Source: Pontivivens insulae (GTDB taxonomy: Bacteria > Pseudomonadota > Alphaproteobacteria > Rhodobacterales > Rhodobacteraceae). Taken from it: 64,000 nt of DNA. Positions 26,027 through 35,782 of this stretch are shown here, in pieces. The translations under genes and the position numbers were made by a program. The DNA is taken from contig NZ_OMKW01000003.1 of NCBI RefSeq assembly GCF_900302495.1, forward strand, positions 62,001 through 126,000, in the 5' to 3' direction. The notes beneath the pieces are model-generated. The model was given only the letters and a program-made list of their open reading frames with translations. It had not been told where the DNA came from and made no database searches. The first letter of the stretch is position 1. Each line of letters starts with the position of its first letter.

Positions 26027-26056
26027 TTGACTCTCTTTCGCGAGTCCCGATACGGT
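26027..26056 (+). promoter_or_regulatory. possible promoter for ihfA
   Basis: TTGACT (26027-26032) and TACGGT (26051-26056) with an 18-base spacer lie in the gap between fabH and ihfA. The -35 box is good and the -10 box is weak. A separate promoter for ihfA would be reasonable since the gap is the longest within this cluster. Confidence 0.35.
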
Positions 26057-26094
26057 CCTGAGAGTGTCTAACACCGGACAGGATTGGAATCGAC

Positions 26095-26397
26095 ATGGGC
26101 GAAAAGACCCTGACACGAATGGACCTGAGTGAAGCGGTTTATCGTGAAGTCGGACTCAGCCGGAATGAAAGCGCAGAGCTGGTTGAAGATGTGCTAAAGC
26201 ATATCTCTGACGCGCTCGTCGCTGGGGAAAGCGTGAAAATTTCCTCCTTCGGTACCTTCTCTGTCCGGGACAAGAATGCCCGTGTCGGGCGCAATCCCAA
26301 GACTGGTGAGGAAGTCCCGATTGAGCCGCGCCGCGTGCTGACATTCCGCCCGTCCCACCTGATGAAAGACCGCGTGGACGCTGGCAACAAGTCCTGA
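26095..26397 (+). CDS. ihfA: integration host factor subunit alpha
   Basis: 100 residues, the full family length. The DNA-bending arm [23 protein letters not shown] is intact, as is [15 protein letters not shown] bends DNA at promoters, origins and recombination sites as a heterodimer with IhfB. The merR-like gene begins 10 bases after the stop, so both are probably on one transcript. Confidence 0.96.
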   Translation: MGEKTLTRMDLSEAVYREVGLSRNESAELVEDVLKHISDALVAGESVKISSFGTFSVRDKNARVGRNPKTGEEVPIEPRRVLTFRPSHLMKDRVDAGNKS

Positions 26398-26406
26398 GTC
26401 TGACCA

Positions 26407-26961
26407 ATGGAAAAGTCACCACAGGCCTTTCGTACGATTTCGGAAGTTTCCGAGGTCGTCGGTGTCCCAGCGCATGTTCTGCGGTTCTGGGAAGGCAAGT
26501 TTGCGCAGATCAAACCGGTCAAACGGGGTGGCGGACGACGCTATTACCGTCCCCAGGATGTCGAACTGATCACCGCGATCCGTGAACTGCTCTACACTGA
26601 CGGACTGACGATCCGCGGCGTGCAAAAGCTGTTCAAGGAGCATGGCGTGAAGCACGTCGTTGCGCGCCACGGCATTGCCCCTGCCCCAATGGCTCCTACC
26701 GACGATGATGATCAGACCGACGCGGCCCAGCTGGACGCAGGGGCCGCGGAAGAGGATGACGACCTGTGGAACGACGTGCCCGATGCCGGGCTGATCGCCC
26801 CAATGGAAGAGGCTGCACCGATGGCAGAGCAGAACACGACACCCGCGCCAACGGCGAAACCTGACCCGGCCCGCGCCGCCGCGATGCGGTCGGTCCTGAC
26901 CCGGTTAGAGAGCCTGCGCGCACGCATGGCCGCGCACCCGACGCCAGACCTTGCGGATTGA
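26407..26961 (+). CDS. MerR-family transcriptional regulator
   Basis: 184 residues. The MerR HTH ([23 protein letters not shown] and [18 protein letters not shown]) occupies about 10-80. The rest is an acidic, low-complexity region rich in Asp, Glu, Ala and Pro, without metal-binding Cys pairs, so it is not a metal sensor. Genes of this type follow ihfA in many alphaproteobacteria; the targets are not known. Confidence 0.88.
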   Translation: MEKSPQAFRTISEVSEVVGVPAHVLRFWEGKFAQIKPVKRGGGRRYYRPQDVELITAIRELLYTDGLTIRGVQKLFKEHGVKHVVARHGIAPAPMAPTDDDDQTDAAQLDAGAAEEDDDLWNDVPDAGLIAPMEEAAPMAEQNTTPAPTAKPDPARAAAMRSVLTRLESLRARMAAHPTPDLAD

Positions 26962-27014
26962 GTGAAATGGCTCTTGAAGCGCCCCGCCAATTCGGGCAAA
27001 CACCCGCTCACGGT

Positions 27015-27091
27015 CGGGCTATAGCGCAGCCTGGTAGCGCGTTCGTCTGGGGGACGAAAGGTCGTAGGTTCGAATCCTGCTAGCCCGACCA
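27015..27091 (+). tRNA. tRNA-Pro (GGG)
   Basis: A 77-base cloverleaf: acceptor CGGGCTA/TAGCCCG, discriminator A, encoded CCA, anticodon stem TTCGT/ACGAA around CTGGGGG (anticodon GGG). A terminator follows 12 bases after the 3' end. Confidence 0.97.
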
Positions 27092-27103
27092 AGTGATATT
27101 CCA

Positions 27104-27131
27104 CGCCGGTGCCCCCAGCACCGGCGTTTTT
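27104..27131 (+). terminator. rho-independent terminator of tRNA-Pro
   Basis: A 9-bp stem CGCCGGTGC / GCACCGGCG (27104-27112 and 27118-27126), loop CCCCA, followed by TTTTT. Confidence 0.9.
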
Positions 27132-27150
27132 CATATGAGGCTGTTGGCCC

Positions 27151-28233
27151 ATGACCGATCCAGTTGGCGTTCTGCCCTCTCAGACCCTTTCTGCCATGAT
27201 TGCGCAGGGCCAGATTCGCGCCGACCGGCCCATCCCGGAGGAGCAGATACAGCCTGCCAGCCTCGATTTGCGTCTGGGGCAAAAGGCCTGGCGCGTCCGG
27301 GCCAGCTTCCTGCCCGGTGACGCGACCGTGGCCGAGCGGCTGGACAGCTTCGCCATGCACGACTTTACCCTTGAGGATGGTGCGGTGTTGGAAAAGGGAT
27401 GCGTCTACCTCGTCCCGCTGATGGAAAGCCTCGACCTGCCAGACACGGTCGATGCAGTCGCCAACGCCAAAAGCTCGACCGGCAGGCTCGATCTCTTCAC
27501 CCGGCTGATCACCGACCATGGTGAAGAATTCGACCGCATTCCCGCAGGCTATTCCGGCCCCCTCTATGCAGAGATCAGCCCCCGCTCGTTCAGCGTGCTG
27601 CTGCGCCCGGGCATGCGCCTCAATCAGGTTCGGTTCCGACGTGGCAAGGCGGAACTGGACGACACCGCCCTAGCAGCACTGCATGGGCAAAGCAGACTGG
27701 TCGACGGGGATGCGCATGTCGACGGCGGATTGGGCTTCTCTGTCGATCTCCGCCCCGCTGAGGGCACATTGGTGGGCTATCGCGCCAAGCCCCACACCGC
27801 TCTCATCGACCTCGATCAGATCGGCGCCTACCCGGTTGCAGAGTTCTGGGAAGAAGTGCACAGCGACGAAGGCCGCATCATCCTCGATCCCGGTGCATTT
27901 TATATTCTGGTAAGCCGTGAAGCCGTTCACGTCCCCCCGGATCACGCCGCGGAAATGGCGCCCTATATCGCGATGGTCGGGGAATTCCGTGTCCACTATG
28001 CGGGCTTCTTCGATCCCGGCTTCGGCAATGCAGAGGCTGGCGGCGCCGGATCACGCGGTGTGTTGGAGGTGCGCTGTCACGAGGCCCCATTCGCCCTTGA
28101 ACACGGCCAGATCGTGGGGCGCCTGGTCTATGAGAAAATGACCGAAACCCCGGAAAAGCTCTACGGGGCGGCAATGGGGTCCAACTATCAGGGACAGGGG
28201 CTGAAGCTCTCTAAGCACTTCAAAGCGCCCTAG
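27151..28233 (+). CDS. dcd: two-domain 2'-deoxycytidine 5'-triphosphate deaminase
   Basis: 360 residues, about twice the length of E. coli Dcd, made of two dUTPase-like domains as in the alphaproteobacterial DCD_N/DCD_C arrangement. The first half has IQPASLDLRLGQKAWRV and AKSSTGRLDLFTRLI with a Ser-Ser-x-x-R-like motif; the second has EVRCHEAPFALEHGQIVGRLVYE. It supplies dUTP for dTMP synthesis. Start ATG 27151 lies 20 bases after the tRNA-Pro terminator, so the gene needs its own promoter within or near it. Confidence 0.88.
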   Translation: MTDPVGVLPSQTLSAMIAQGQIRADRPIPEEQIQPASLDLRLGQKAWRVRASFLPGDATVAERLDSFAMHDFTLEDGAVLEKGCVYLVPLMESLDLPDTVDAVANAKSSTGRLDLFTRLITDHGEEFDRIPAGYSGPLYAEISPRSFSVLLRPGMRLNQVRFRRGKAELDDTALAALHGQSRLVDGDAHVDGGLGFSVDLRPAEGTLVGYRAKPHTALIDLDQIGAYPVAEFWEEVHSDEGRIILDPGAFYILVSREAVHVPPDHAAEMAPYIAMVGEFRVHYAGFFDPGFGNAEAGGAGSRGVLEVRCHEAPFALEHGQIVGRLVYEKMTETPEKLYGAAMGSNYQGQGLKLSKHFKAP

Positions 28234-28311
28234 CCTTCATCTTTAGGCAAATCCCGTCAGCAGCCAAACAGGGCCACCGGCGGGATCAAGTTCAGACTGT
28301 TTGTGCGTGCG

Positions 28312-28551
28312 TCAAGCGTCGCGATCGTTGCGCAACTGTGCCTCGCGCGCGGCAAGCTCACGCTCCCGCTGTTCGAGGGCCAGTTCCCGCTCACGCCGCG
28401 CCAGGGCCTCTTCCCGCTCAGCAAGCGGATCGCGCTGCGGTCCGGCCTGCCCGCGCTGGCTCATCATATCCGTGCCTTTGCGCATGGCAGAGTTGATGCC
28501 CTGGTTGACGAGTCGGCGCATCACCATGTTCACGATGGAATTCAAGTTCAT
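28312..28551 (-). CDS. hypothetical coiled-coil protein
   Basis: 79 residues: a hydrophobic N-terminal part (MNLNSIVNMVMRRLVNQG) and a C-terminal region of repeated EREEALARRERELALEQ-type heptads that will form a charged coiled coil. It is the last gene of the argS-SPOR-nagZ-scpA-scpB series, 15 bases after scpB. I do not recognise the family; similar short proteins sit after scpB in related genomes by my recollection. Confidence 0.7.
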   Translation of the reverse strand: MNLNSIVNMVMRRLVNQGINSAMRKGTDMMSQRGQAGPQRDPLAEREEALARRERELALEQRERELAAREAQLRNDRDA

Positions 28552-28566
28552 CTGGCCGTTCCCCTC

Positions 28567-29193
28567 TTACTCGAACATATCATCTGTATCGTTCTCGACC
28601 GGTTCACGCTCATCCGGTGTTCCCGGCAGGGGCCGGTTGTCGAGCAGACCGGCGGCGCGTAGTTCTTTCAAATCGGGCAGGTCGCGTGCGGTTTCAAGCC
28701 CGAAATGCGCGAGAAAGGCCTGCGTGGTCGTGAATGTCACAGGCCGGCCCGGGGTCTGGCGACGGCGTCCCAGACGGATCCATTCCAGCTCCATCAACAG
28801 ATCTATCGTCCCACGGCTGACGGAAACGCCACGAATCTCTTCAATTTCGGCCCGCGTCACCGGCTGGTGATAGGCGATGATCGCCAGTGTCTCGATGGCC
28901 GCCCGCGACAATTTCCGGGTCTCCACCGTTTCCTTCTGCATCAGAAATGACAAATCCGCCGCCGTGCGAAACGCCCATTCATCGCCAGAGCGCAGCAAAT
29001 GAACACCGCGGCCCTGATAACGTTTCTGCAAGCTGGCCAGCGCATGCATCACATCGCACCCATGCGGCAGCCGCGCGGCCAGCGCCGTCGCCTTCAAAGG
29101 CTCGGAAGTGGCAAAAAGGATCGCCTCAACCATACGTTCCTGCTCCGCAATCGGCGGTGCTTCGAATAGTGTGTCGAGATCTTCGCGGCTCAT
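28567..29193 (-). CDS. scpB: segregation and condensation protein B
   Basis: 208 residues with two winged-helix domains: EAILFATSEPLKATALAARLP, then ETLAIIAYHQPVTRAEIEEIRGVSVSRGTIDLLMELEWI, the strongest ScpB signature. ScpB works with ScpA and SMC in chromosome condensation. Its ATG overlaps the scpA stop by 4 bases. Confidence 0.95.
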   Translation of the reverse strand: MSREDLDTLFEAPPIAEQERMVEAILFATSEPLKATALAARLPHGCDVMHALASLQKRYQGRGVHLLRSGDEWAFRTAADLSFLMQKETVETRKLSRAAIETLAIIAYHQPVTRAEIEEIRGVSVSRGTIDLLMELEWIRLGRRRQTPGRPVTFTTTQAFLAHFGLETARDLPDLKELRAAGLLDNRPLPGTPDEREPVENDTDDMFE

Positions 29194-29981
29194 GAAAGCG
29201 GGTCCGATGTTGTCCTGCGCTTGACCTCAATACGTCCAAACGTGTCGGCCTGCCGCAATTCAAGCGCCCCTTCCTTCACCAGTTCCAACGAGGCCGCAAA
29301 TGTCGCCGCCGTCGCCGACCGACGCTTCTTGGGATCAAGCCGCCAGGCCTCGGGCAAGTAATCTTCCAGATCTGACCACTCCAGCACGGTCCCGATCAGG
29401 CCCTTCATCCGCTCCAGCGCCTGCTCCATTGTATAGAAGGCACCACGCTTCAAATGCAGTGGCTCGAAATCATCCTTCGTCTTTACCCCGGCATAGGCGC
29501 GCATCAAGTCGACAAGACTGGCGTCATAAACCACACGCCGCTTGAGGCTCACATCCTCCGGCTCACCCCGGCCAAAAAACTCCCGCCCCAGCTGGTCGCG
29601 GGCCATCAGCTTGGCCGCCGCTTTGCGCATCCCCTCAAGCCGTTCCAGCTGAAAGGCCAAATGTGCGGCCAGTTCCTCACCGCTGGGCCCCTCTTCTTCA
29701 GGGTCGGGTGGCAACAACAGCCGGGACTTCAGGAAGGCCAGCCACGCCGCCATGACGAGGTAATCCGCCGCGAGTTCGATGCGCAGCCGCTTGGCCGCCT
29801 CCACGAAATGCAAGTATTGCTCGGCCAGTTGCAGGATCGAAATCCGACGCAAATCGACCTTCTGCGTCCGGCTGAGCGTGAGAAGGACATCAAGTGGTCC
29901 CTCATACCCATCAACATCGACAACCAATGCCTCGGCAGCAATCCGCTCCTGCCGGTCCCGGATCAGAAAATCATCAGGCAT
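29190..29981 (-). CDS. scpA: segregation and condensation protein A
   Basis: 263 residues of the kleisin family. The N-terminal YEGPLDVLLTLSRTQKVDLRRISILQLAEQYL binds the SMC neck; the C-terminal winged helix, from about residue 215, binds the SMC head. It is coupled to nagZ upstream (8-bp overlap) and scpB downstream. Confidence 0.95.
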   Translation of the reverse strand: MPDDFLIRDRQERIAAEALVVDVDGYEGPLDVLLTLSRTQKVDLRRISILQLAEQYLHFVEAAKRLRIELAADYLVMAAWLAFLKSRLLLPPDPEEEGPSGEELAAHLAFQLERLEGMRKAAAKLMARDQLGREFFGRGEPEDVSLKRRVVYDASLVDLMRAYAGVKTKDDFEPLHLKRGAFYTMEQALERMKGLIGTVLEWSDLEDYLPEAWRLDPKKRRSATAATFAASLELVKEGALELRQADTFGRIEVKRRTTSDPLS

Positions 29982-30978
29982 GCGCCGTCACTCCTTCCAA
30001 TCGGTCAAGCTCTGCGCGGGCGGCTTCCATGTCAAACGGCTCGGGCGCGCGTCGGGCGCCAAGTGCCGCATCTGCACGTTCGGCTGCTTTGCCCGAAAGC
30101 GCGGGCGTAGCCGAGGCGATGGCCGTCATTTCATCCATGTCGCCATTGCAATGCAGGATCATATCGCAACCTGCCTCAAGGCTTTGCGTCACCCGCGTCT
30201 CGAACGCGCCGCCAAGCGCCTTCATCGACAGATCATCTGTCATCAGAAGGCCGTCAAAACCGATCTCCCCCCGGATCAGGTCGATCATCGGGCGCGAAAG
30301 AGTTGCGCAGCGATCAGCGTCAATCGCTGAATAGGTCACATGCGCCGTCATCGCCATGGGGCAGTCGGCAAGGGCTGCAAACGGTGCAAAGTCGGTCGCG
30401 AGTTCCGTACGACTTGCATCGACGACCGGCAGTTCTTCGTGGCTGTCTGCCAGACCCAATCCATGTCCGGGAATGTGTTTCATGATCGGCAGGACACCGC
30501 CCGTCAGGTGGCCGCGCAGGACGGCCCGACCGATTGGAGCCACGGCCTGTAGATCCATGCCATAGCAGCGATTGCGCAGGAAGGCGTGCGTATCGTCCCG
30601 CGCCACATCAACCATCGGCGCACAATTCACATCGATCCCCAGATCGAGAAGTTCCGCCGCAATATAGCGATACCGCAGCTCCATCGCGGCAGCCGCCTGG
30701 TCCACACCGAGGCCTGCCACGAAATCCAAAGGCGGCAGCCACTCCCGCCAGGGCGCGCGCAGCCGTTGCACCCGCCCGCCCTCCTGATCAATCAGGATCG
30801 GGACATTGCGGCCGGTCAGCGCCCGCAACTCTTCTGTCAGTGCACGAATATCCTGCGCATCGCCAAGGTTGCGGTCGAACAGGATGAAGCCCCATGGCTG
30901 CACGTCCTGAAAGAAGGCCCGCTCTCGCGCCGTTGGCATGCGGCCCTCAAGGCCAAATATCGCCGCCGATACGCTCAT
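29974..30978 (-). CDS. nagZ: beta-N-acetylhexosaminidase NagZ
   Basis: 334 residues, family GH3. KHIPGHGLGLADSHEELP contains the catalytic His, and LLMTDDLSMKAL the nucleophile Asp. NagZ removes GlcNAc from recycled muropeptides in the cytoplasm. It overlaps the SPOR gene by 4 bases and scpA by 8. In some bacteria NagZ products control AmpC; here the window carries a class D enzyme instead. Confidence 0.94.
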   Translation of the reverse strand: MSVSAAIFGLEGRMPTARERAFFQDVQPWGFILFDRNLGDAQDIRALTEELRALTGRNVPILIDQEGGRVQRLRAPWREWLPPLDFVAGLGVDQAAAAMELRYRYIAAELLDLGIDVNCAPMVDVARDDTHAFLRNRCYGMDLQAVAPIGRAVLRGHLTGGVLPIMKHIPGHGLGLADSHEELPVVDASRTELATDFAPFAALADCPMAMTAHVTYSAIDADRCATLSRPMIDLIRGEIGFDGLLMTDDLSMKALGGAFETRVTQSLEAGCDMILHCNGDMDEMTAIASATPALSGKAAERADAALGARRAPEPFDMEAARAELDRLEGVTAHA

Positions 30979-31775
30979 CGCGTCACCGGAATGCAGTCCT
31001 GACCCCGGGCAACAAAGGCCGCGCAGGCCGCCCGCGTTTCGGTCAGTCCGTCATATCCAACCGCCCGCAAGCGATAGCGCGTGGTCCCGCCAGAGACGAC
31101 CGTCTCGATATAACGCTGCTTGCCCGCCATCAGTGAGGGCTGACGACGCACGAGGCCGTTCCACTGCTCGATCGCAATCTCTTCGCTGAGAAACGCGCCA
31201 AGCTGGACCATATGGGTGCCCGCCGGGATCGCATTGCCGTCCACCGCGACGGGGGCCTGCGGCTCTCGCACGGCGGTTGTGGTGCGGGAGGCCAGATCAG
31301 AGGGCCGCGACCGTGGGATCAGGCTTGCAACAGGGGCATATGGATCCGCCTCGGGATCGGGTTCTGCCGCGACCCCTGTATCCTCACCCCCGTCGCCCAG
31401 CGCCTCGGCCAGCAGATCCTCGATCTCCTGCGCCGGATCGGGGGCGATGACGACATCTTCCTGATCGGGGACCATCGGTGCTGGCGCGAGGGCAACGTCC
31501 TCCTCCGTCACGACATCCGGCGTGCCTTCAATCAAGGTGTTCACGCTGCGACCCTGATGGGGCACCTGCAATCCGCCCGGCTCTTCAGGCTCTTCGCGGG
31601 CCGGACCCGACTGGGCCACGATGACGGGAATCTCGCTGGTGTCCTGCGTACCGGTCTGCCACGTCCACATGGCAAGGCCTATCAGCACGGCCAGGGACGC
31701 CAACGCCCCAACAACCCGGCCCACTTTCGTAAGCAAGGAGACCGATTCCACCTGTTCGCTCGCCGTATCCCGCAT
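30975..31775 (-). CDS. SPOR-domain membrane protein
   Basis: 266 residues: a cytoplasmic N-terminus, one transmembrane helix (VVGALASLAVLIGLAMWTW), a long acidic Pro/Glu-rich linker and a C-terminal SPOR domain (HMVQLGAFLSEEIAIEQWNGL ... YRLRAVGYDGLTETRAACAAFVARG). SPOR domains bind peptidoglycan stripped of stem peptides at the division site. The gene lies between argS and nagZ, as in other Rhodobacteraceae. Confidence 0.9.
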   Translation of the reverse strand: MRDTASEQVESVSLLTKVGRVVGALASLAVLIGLAMWTWQTGTQDTSEIPVIVAQSGPAREEPEEPGGLQVPHQGRSVNTLIEGTPDVVTEEDVALAPAPMVPDQEDVVIAPDPAQEIEDLLAEALGDGGEDTGVAAEPDPEADPYAPVASLIPRSRPSDLASRTTTAVREPQAPVAVDGNAIPAGTHMVQLGAFLSEEIAIEQWNGLVRRQPSLMAGKQRYIETVVSGGTTRYRLRAVGYDGLTETRAACAAFVARGQDCIPVTR

Positions 31776-31872
31776 CGCACATACCCTCTGCCCACACCTT
31801 ATATGGTGTGTGACGCTGCTCCAACTCCGAAATATCGGCCCTTTGCAGGAGGTTGGCCTGCGGCCCGGTGCG

Positions 31873-33606
31873 TTATCGCATCTCGTTCAACGGAGTGACG
31901 CCAAGGATACCAAGTCCTGCCGCAATCACAAGCTGACAGGCCCGTACAAGGGCCAGCCGTGTGCGGGTTTCCTCAGCATCTTCCTGAATGAAGCGGATGC
32001 CCGGCTCATCATTGCCCCGGTTCCACAAGGCGTGGAATTCCGCCGCCAGATCATAGAGGAAAAACGCAATCCGGTGCGGCTCATTCGTGCGGGCCGCCGT
32101 CTCCATCGCCCGCGGCCATTCCGCAATTTTCGCCAGCAGCGCCAGCTCCGCAGGATGGGTCAGCTTCGACAGGTCAGCGCCAGACAGGGCCGCATCGTCA
32201 CACGCGATTTCAGCCTTGCCCAGAACGCTCGCAACCCGCGCATGCGCATATTGCACGTAAAAGACCGGGTTTTCCTTCGACTGCTCCATCGCCTTGTCAA
32301 AATCAAAATCCAGCGGCGCGTCATTCTTCCGCGTGAGCATGATGAACCGGGTCACGTCGGGCCCGACCTCATCGACGACGTCACGCAGGGTGATGAACGT
32401 CCCTGCCCGCTTCGACATCTTGAACGGCTCACCATTCTTGTAGAGCTTCACCAGCTGGCACAGCTTCACGTCGAGCGGAACCTTGCCGTCCGACAGGGCC
32501 GAAACAGCCGCCTTCATCCGCTTCACATAGCCGCCATGATCGGCGCCGAACACGTCGATCAATTGATCAAAGCCACGCTCGATCTTGTCATAGTGATAGG
32601 CGATGTCGGGGGCGAAATAGGTCCACGCACCGTCCGATTTCTTCACCGGGCGGTCCACATCATCACCATGATCGGTCGAGCGGAACAGCGTCTGTTCGCG
32701 CGCCTCCCAATCCTCAGGCAGCTTGCCCTTGGGCGGCTCCAACGTGCCCTGATAGATCAGACCCTTGTCTTCAAGGGATTGCAGCGCACCCTCGATCCGG
32801 CCTGTGCCATAGAGCGACTTTTCGCTGAACCATTTGTCCATCGTCACGCCCAGCGCGCCGAGATCGTCCTTGATCAGATCGAGCATCGCGTCGGTCGCGA
32901 ATTCCCGCACCTGCAACAGCCACTCGGATTCAGGCCGGTCCACAAGGCTATCGCCGAATTGCGCCTTCAGCGTCTCACCCAGCGGGACAAGGTAATCGCC
33001 CGGATAGGTGCCTTCGGGAAATTCGACCTTGTGTCCGTGCGCCTCAAGATAGCGCAGATAGACAGAGCGGGCGAGCACATCGACCTGCGCGCCCCCATCG
33101 TTGATGTAATATTCCCGCATGACATCATAGCCCGCAAAGTCGAGCAACCCGGCCAGCGCATCGCCGAACACCGCGCCCCGCGTGTGCCCAACATGCAGCG
33201 GCCCGGTCGGGTTGGCGGAGACATATTCCACATTCACCTTGATGCCCGCGCCCATATCCGACCGCCCGAAATCGGTTCCCGCGCTCAGCACGGCTGGCAC
33301 GATCCGCTGCCACTGCCCCTCGGCCAGCCGCAGGTTGAGAAAGCCGGGACCCGCAACCGTGGCTTCCGCGACGCGCGGATCATCTGCCAGCTTCGCGGCC
33401 AGCACATCTGCGATATCGCGGGGCTTCGACTTTGCAGCCTTTGCCAGCACCATTGCGGCATTCGTGGCCATATCCCCATGCGCGGCATCCCGCGGCGGCT
33501 CCACCGCCACGTTTCGCATGTCGAGACCGTCGGGCAGGCTGCCCTCTGCCACCATCGCCTCCAGCGAAGTCAGCACCAGCGTCTTGATCTCGGCAAACAG
33601 GTTCAT
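31873..33606 (-). CDS. argS: arginyl-tRNA synthetase
   Basis: 577 residues, class I. The HIGH-type motif is [14 protein letters not shown] and the KMSKS-type motif [11 protein letters not shown]; the C-terminal anticodon-binding domain ends [24 protein letters not shown] 33606 is preferred to the GTG 6 bases upstream because GGAGAG lies at a better distance. It heads the argS-SPOR-nagZ-scpAB operon; 97 bases separate it from the SPOR gene. Confidence 0.97.
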   Translation of the reverse strand: MNLFAEIKTLVLTSLEAMVAEGSLPDGLDMRNVAVEPPRDAAHGDMATNAAMVLAKAAKSKPRDIADVLAAKLADDPRVAEATVAGPGFLNLRLAEGQWQRIVPAVLSAGTDFGRSDMGAGIKVNVEYVSANPTGPLHVGHTRGAVFGDALAGLLDFAGYDVMREYYINDGGAQVDVLARSVYLRYLEAHGHKVEFPEGTYPGDYLVPLGETLKAQFGDSLVDRPESEWLLQVREFATDAMLDLIKDDLGALGVTMDKWFSEKSLYGTGRIEGALQSLEDKGLIYQGTLEPPKGKLPEDWEAREQTLFRSTDHGDDVDRPVKKSDGAWTYFAPDIAYHYDKIERGFDQLIDVFGADHGGYVKRMKAAVSALSDGKVPLDVKLCQLVKLYKNGEPFKMSKRAGTFITLRDVVDEVGPDVTRFIMLTRKNDAPLDFDFDKAMEQSKENPVFYVQYAHARVASVLGKAEIACDDAALSGADLSKLTHPAELALLAKIAEWPRAMETAARTNEPHRIAFFLYDLAAEFHALWNRGNDEPGIRFIQEDAEETRTRLALVRACQLVIAAGLGILGVTPLNEMR

Positions 33607-34002
33607 CGTCACTCTCCATTGAATGGCGCGGGTTTAGCATCGCGGCGCGAGAGGTCAACGCAGATTGAGAATCATGTGCCTCTGCCCTCGGAGTGTCGGG
33701 TGGCGGATTGGCAAGCTGAGTGATCTTCATACCGCCAGCCTAAGATTGGTTCGGACAAGCATGTTGCAAAGCAACGTGCGGGTAGCAATGCAGTTCTACT
33801 GCGCTCCGTCATATCGCTAAGCTTTAGCACATCTTGGAAGTGGGGAGCTCAATCTTTGCTCCGATGGACCAAAACGACGTCAAGCACCCAATTTTCATCA
33901 AAAAAAGGGTTGGAAAGCGAAGTTATCCCCATCCTTCACAGGCCGGGGATCACTGATCGCCATGCTACAAGATGTACAATTGAGCACAATATGTAGAGGA
34001 AA
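33607..34002. other. intergenic region upstream of argS, lower GC
   Basis: About 400 bases with no gene I can support. It must hold the argS promoter (minus) and whatever drives the 51-aa gene (plus). A short hairpin GTTGC-AAA-GCAAC is at 33763-33775. The stretch from about 33840 is clearly richer in A and T than its surroundings. Confidence 0.5.
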
Positions 34003-34158
34003 ATGATGGACAAGACATACGTCATTACCATCGTACTCATCTTGCTTACACTGATCGTTGTAGGTGCGATATTCGGTAGTGAGTTCCTAATGCTTTTTGG
34101 CGCTGCTGCCGCAGCAGCAATTGCTGTGGTCAAGCGGCAGAATTCAGAAGACGACTAA
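34003..34158 (+). CDS. 51-residue two-helix membrane protein
   Basis: The frame from ATG 34003 (ATGATG) reads a protein with helix 1 VITIVLILLTLIVVGAIF, a short turn, helix 2 LMLFGAAAAAAIAVV and the polar end KRQNSEDD. AGAGGAA lies 2-8 bases before the ATG pair. Its TAA overlaps the dgt stop by 4 bases in a convergent arrangement, which occurs twice more in this window between confirmed genes. Composition is lower in GC than the neighbours. Function unknown. Confidence 0.6.
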   Translation: MMDKTYVITIVLILLTLIVVGAIFGSEFLMLFGAAAAAAIAVVKRQNSEDD

Positions 34159-35306
34159 CCCCGCTTCATCTCGCCCCTCAGCGCACGGTGCTCCTCAATC
34201 GCGAACCGGTCCGTCATCCCGGCGATGTAATCCGCGACGATCCGCGCGCGCAGGGTCTCGCTTTTCGCAGCGCCTGCCGCCTCGCTCCATTCCGGGGGAA
34301 GCATGCCGGGATCGGCCATGAAGTCCTCGAACAACTGCTCCACGATCCGCGCCGCTTTCCGGCGCATGCGGCGCACGGACCAATGACGATACATCCGTGC
34401 AAACAGGAACGCCCGGATCACTTTCAGATCGGCCCACATGGCAGGGGAAAACCGCACCACCGGCGCGCCCAACGCCCGCACCTCTGCCGCTGAACCCGGC
34501 GATGCCTCGCGCAACAACCGCTCGCTTTCGCGCAGCACATCCTCAACCATGACGCCAAAGACCCTGCGCAGCGCCTCATGCTGCCGCCGATCTTCGTCGA
34601 GCGAGGGCCATTTCCGGTCTACCTCGGCAAAACAGCGCCCCACGATGGGCAGGTCGCAAATGTCATCCACAGCAAACAATCCCGCCCGCAAACCGTCATG
34701 CAGGTCGTGATTGTTATAGGCGATATCGTCCGAGATTGCGGCCACCTGCGCCTCTGCTCCGGCATGGCTCTCAAGCTCCAGATCGTGCCGCGCGTCGTAG
34801 TCGGCCAGCGCGAAGGGCAACTCCCCCGTCACCGGGCCATTGTGCTTTGCGATGCCTTCCAGCGTCTCCCAAGTCAGGTTCAGCCCGTCCCACTCGGCAT
34901 AATGTCGCTCCAGATCCGTGACGATCTTCAGCGCCTGAGCATTGTGATCGAACCCGCCATAGGGCGCCATGCAGTCCGCCAGCGCGTCCTCCCCCGTATG
35001 CCCAAAGGGCGTGTGGCCCAGATCATGGGCCAGCGCGACAGCCTCCGCCAGATCCTCGTTCAGCCCAAGCGTGCGCGAGATCGTGCGCGCCACCTGTGCC
35101 ACCTCGATCGAATGGGTCAGCCGGGTGCGAAAATAATCCCCCTCATGCTCCACAAACACCTGCGTCTTATGCTTGAGCCTGCGAAACGCGCTGCAATGGA
35201 TGATCCGGTCGCGGTCGCGCTGAAAGGCAGAGCGGTGGGCGCTGCCCCCCTCCCGATGCAAGCGCCCCCGGCTCTCCTCGGGCGATGTGGCATATGGCGC
35301 GAGCAT
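34155..35306 (-). CDS. dgt: deoxyguanosinetriphosphate triphosphohydrolase-like protein
   Basis: 383 residues with an HD domain: RLTHSIEVAQVARTI and AVALAHDLGHTPFGHTGE give the H...HD residues, and the later Asp in SDDIAYNNHD completes the metal site. It hydrolyses dNTPs to nucleoside and triphosphate. ATG 35306 has GGGAGGG just upstream. It is divergent from erpA, with 77 bases between the starts. Confidence 0.92.
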   Translation of the reverse strand: MLAPYATSPEESRGRLHREGGSAHRSAFQRDRDRIIHCSAFRRLKHKTQVFVEHEGDYFRTRLTHSIEVAQVARTISRTLGLNEDLAEAVALAHDLGHTPFGHTGEDALADCMAPYGGFDHNAQALKIVTDLERHYAEWDGLNLTWETLEGIAKHNGPVTGELPFALADYDARHDLELESHAGAEAQVAAISDDIAYNNHDLHDGLRAGLFAVDDICDLPIVGRCFAEVDRKWPSLDEDRRQHEALRRVFGVMVEDVLRESERLLREASPGSAAEVRALGAPVVRFSPAMWADLKVIRAFLFARMYRHWSVRRMRRKAARIVEQLFEDFMADPGMLPPEWSEAAGAAKSETLRARIVADYIAGMTDRFAIEEHRALRGEMKRG

Positions 35307-35383
35307 GCGGGCCCTCCCTTGCACGGCGCAAAGCAGCGCCCTATTTCTTGAGTGAATCGCACAGATACTGGAGAGGGGCAATC

Positions 35384-35719
35384 ATGGACCTCGACCTGCC
35401 ACCCAAAGTCTCGGACCGCGCCTTTGCGCGTCTCGCTGAAATCAACGCCGCCACCGGAGAGGCGAAGGCCCTGCGCGTCGCGGTCGAGGGCGGCGGGTGC
35501 TCCGGCTTTCAATATGAAATCGAGCTGGCAGACGCCCCGGGCGACGATGATCTCGTCCTCGAAAAGGACGGGCAGAAGGTGCTGGTCGACAGCGTCTCCC
35601 TCCCCTTCCTGTCCAATGCGGTGATCGACTTCACAGAAGAGCTGATCGGCGCGCGGTTTGTGATCAACAACCCAAACGCCACCTCCAGCTGTGGCTGCGG
35701 TACGTCCTTCTCCATGTGA
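35384..35719 (+). CDS. erpA: iron-sulfur cluster insertion protein (ErpA/HesB)
   Basis: 111 residues of the A-type carrier family. The three cluster ligands are Cys39 (GGGCSGF) and Cys103/Cys105 (SSCGCGTSF). It delivers [4Fe-4S] clusters to target enzymes; MoaA and complex I are potential clients in this window. GGAGAGG precedes the ATG. Confidence 0.92.
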   Translation: MDLDLPPKVSDRAFARLAEINAATGEAKALRVAVEGGGCSGFQYEIELADAPGDDDLVLEKDGQKVLVDSVSLPFLSNAVIDFTEELIGARFVINNPNATSSCGCGTSFSM

Positions 35720-35782
35720 GGGCGACTTGCCCCGGCCCGGCCTGCCCGATAGACCGAACCCAGACCGGCAGCGGAGGCCCGA

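Noticed and set aside
31621-33723. A 700-codon open frame on the plus strand
   Set aside because: It lies antisense to argS, whose motifs are complete; long antisense frames are common in GC-rich DNA with this codon use. Its product is full of His/Arg and has no domain.
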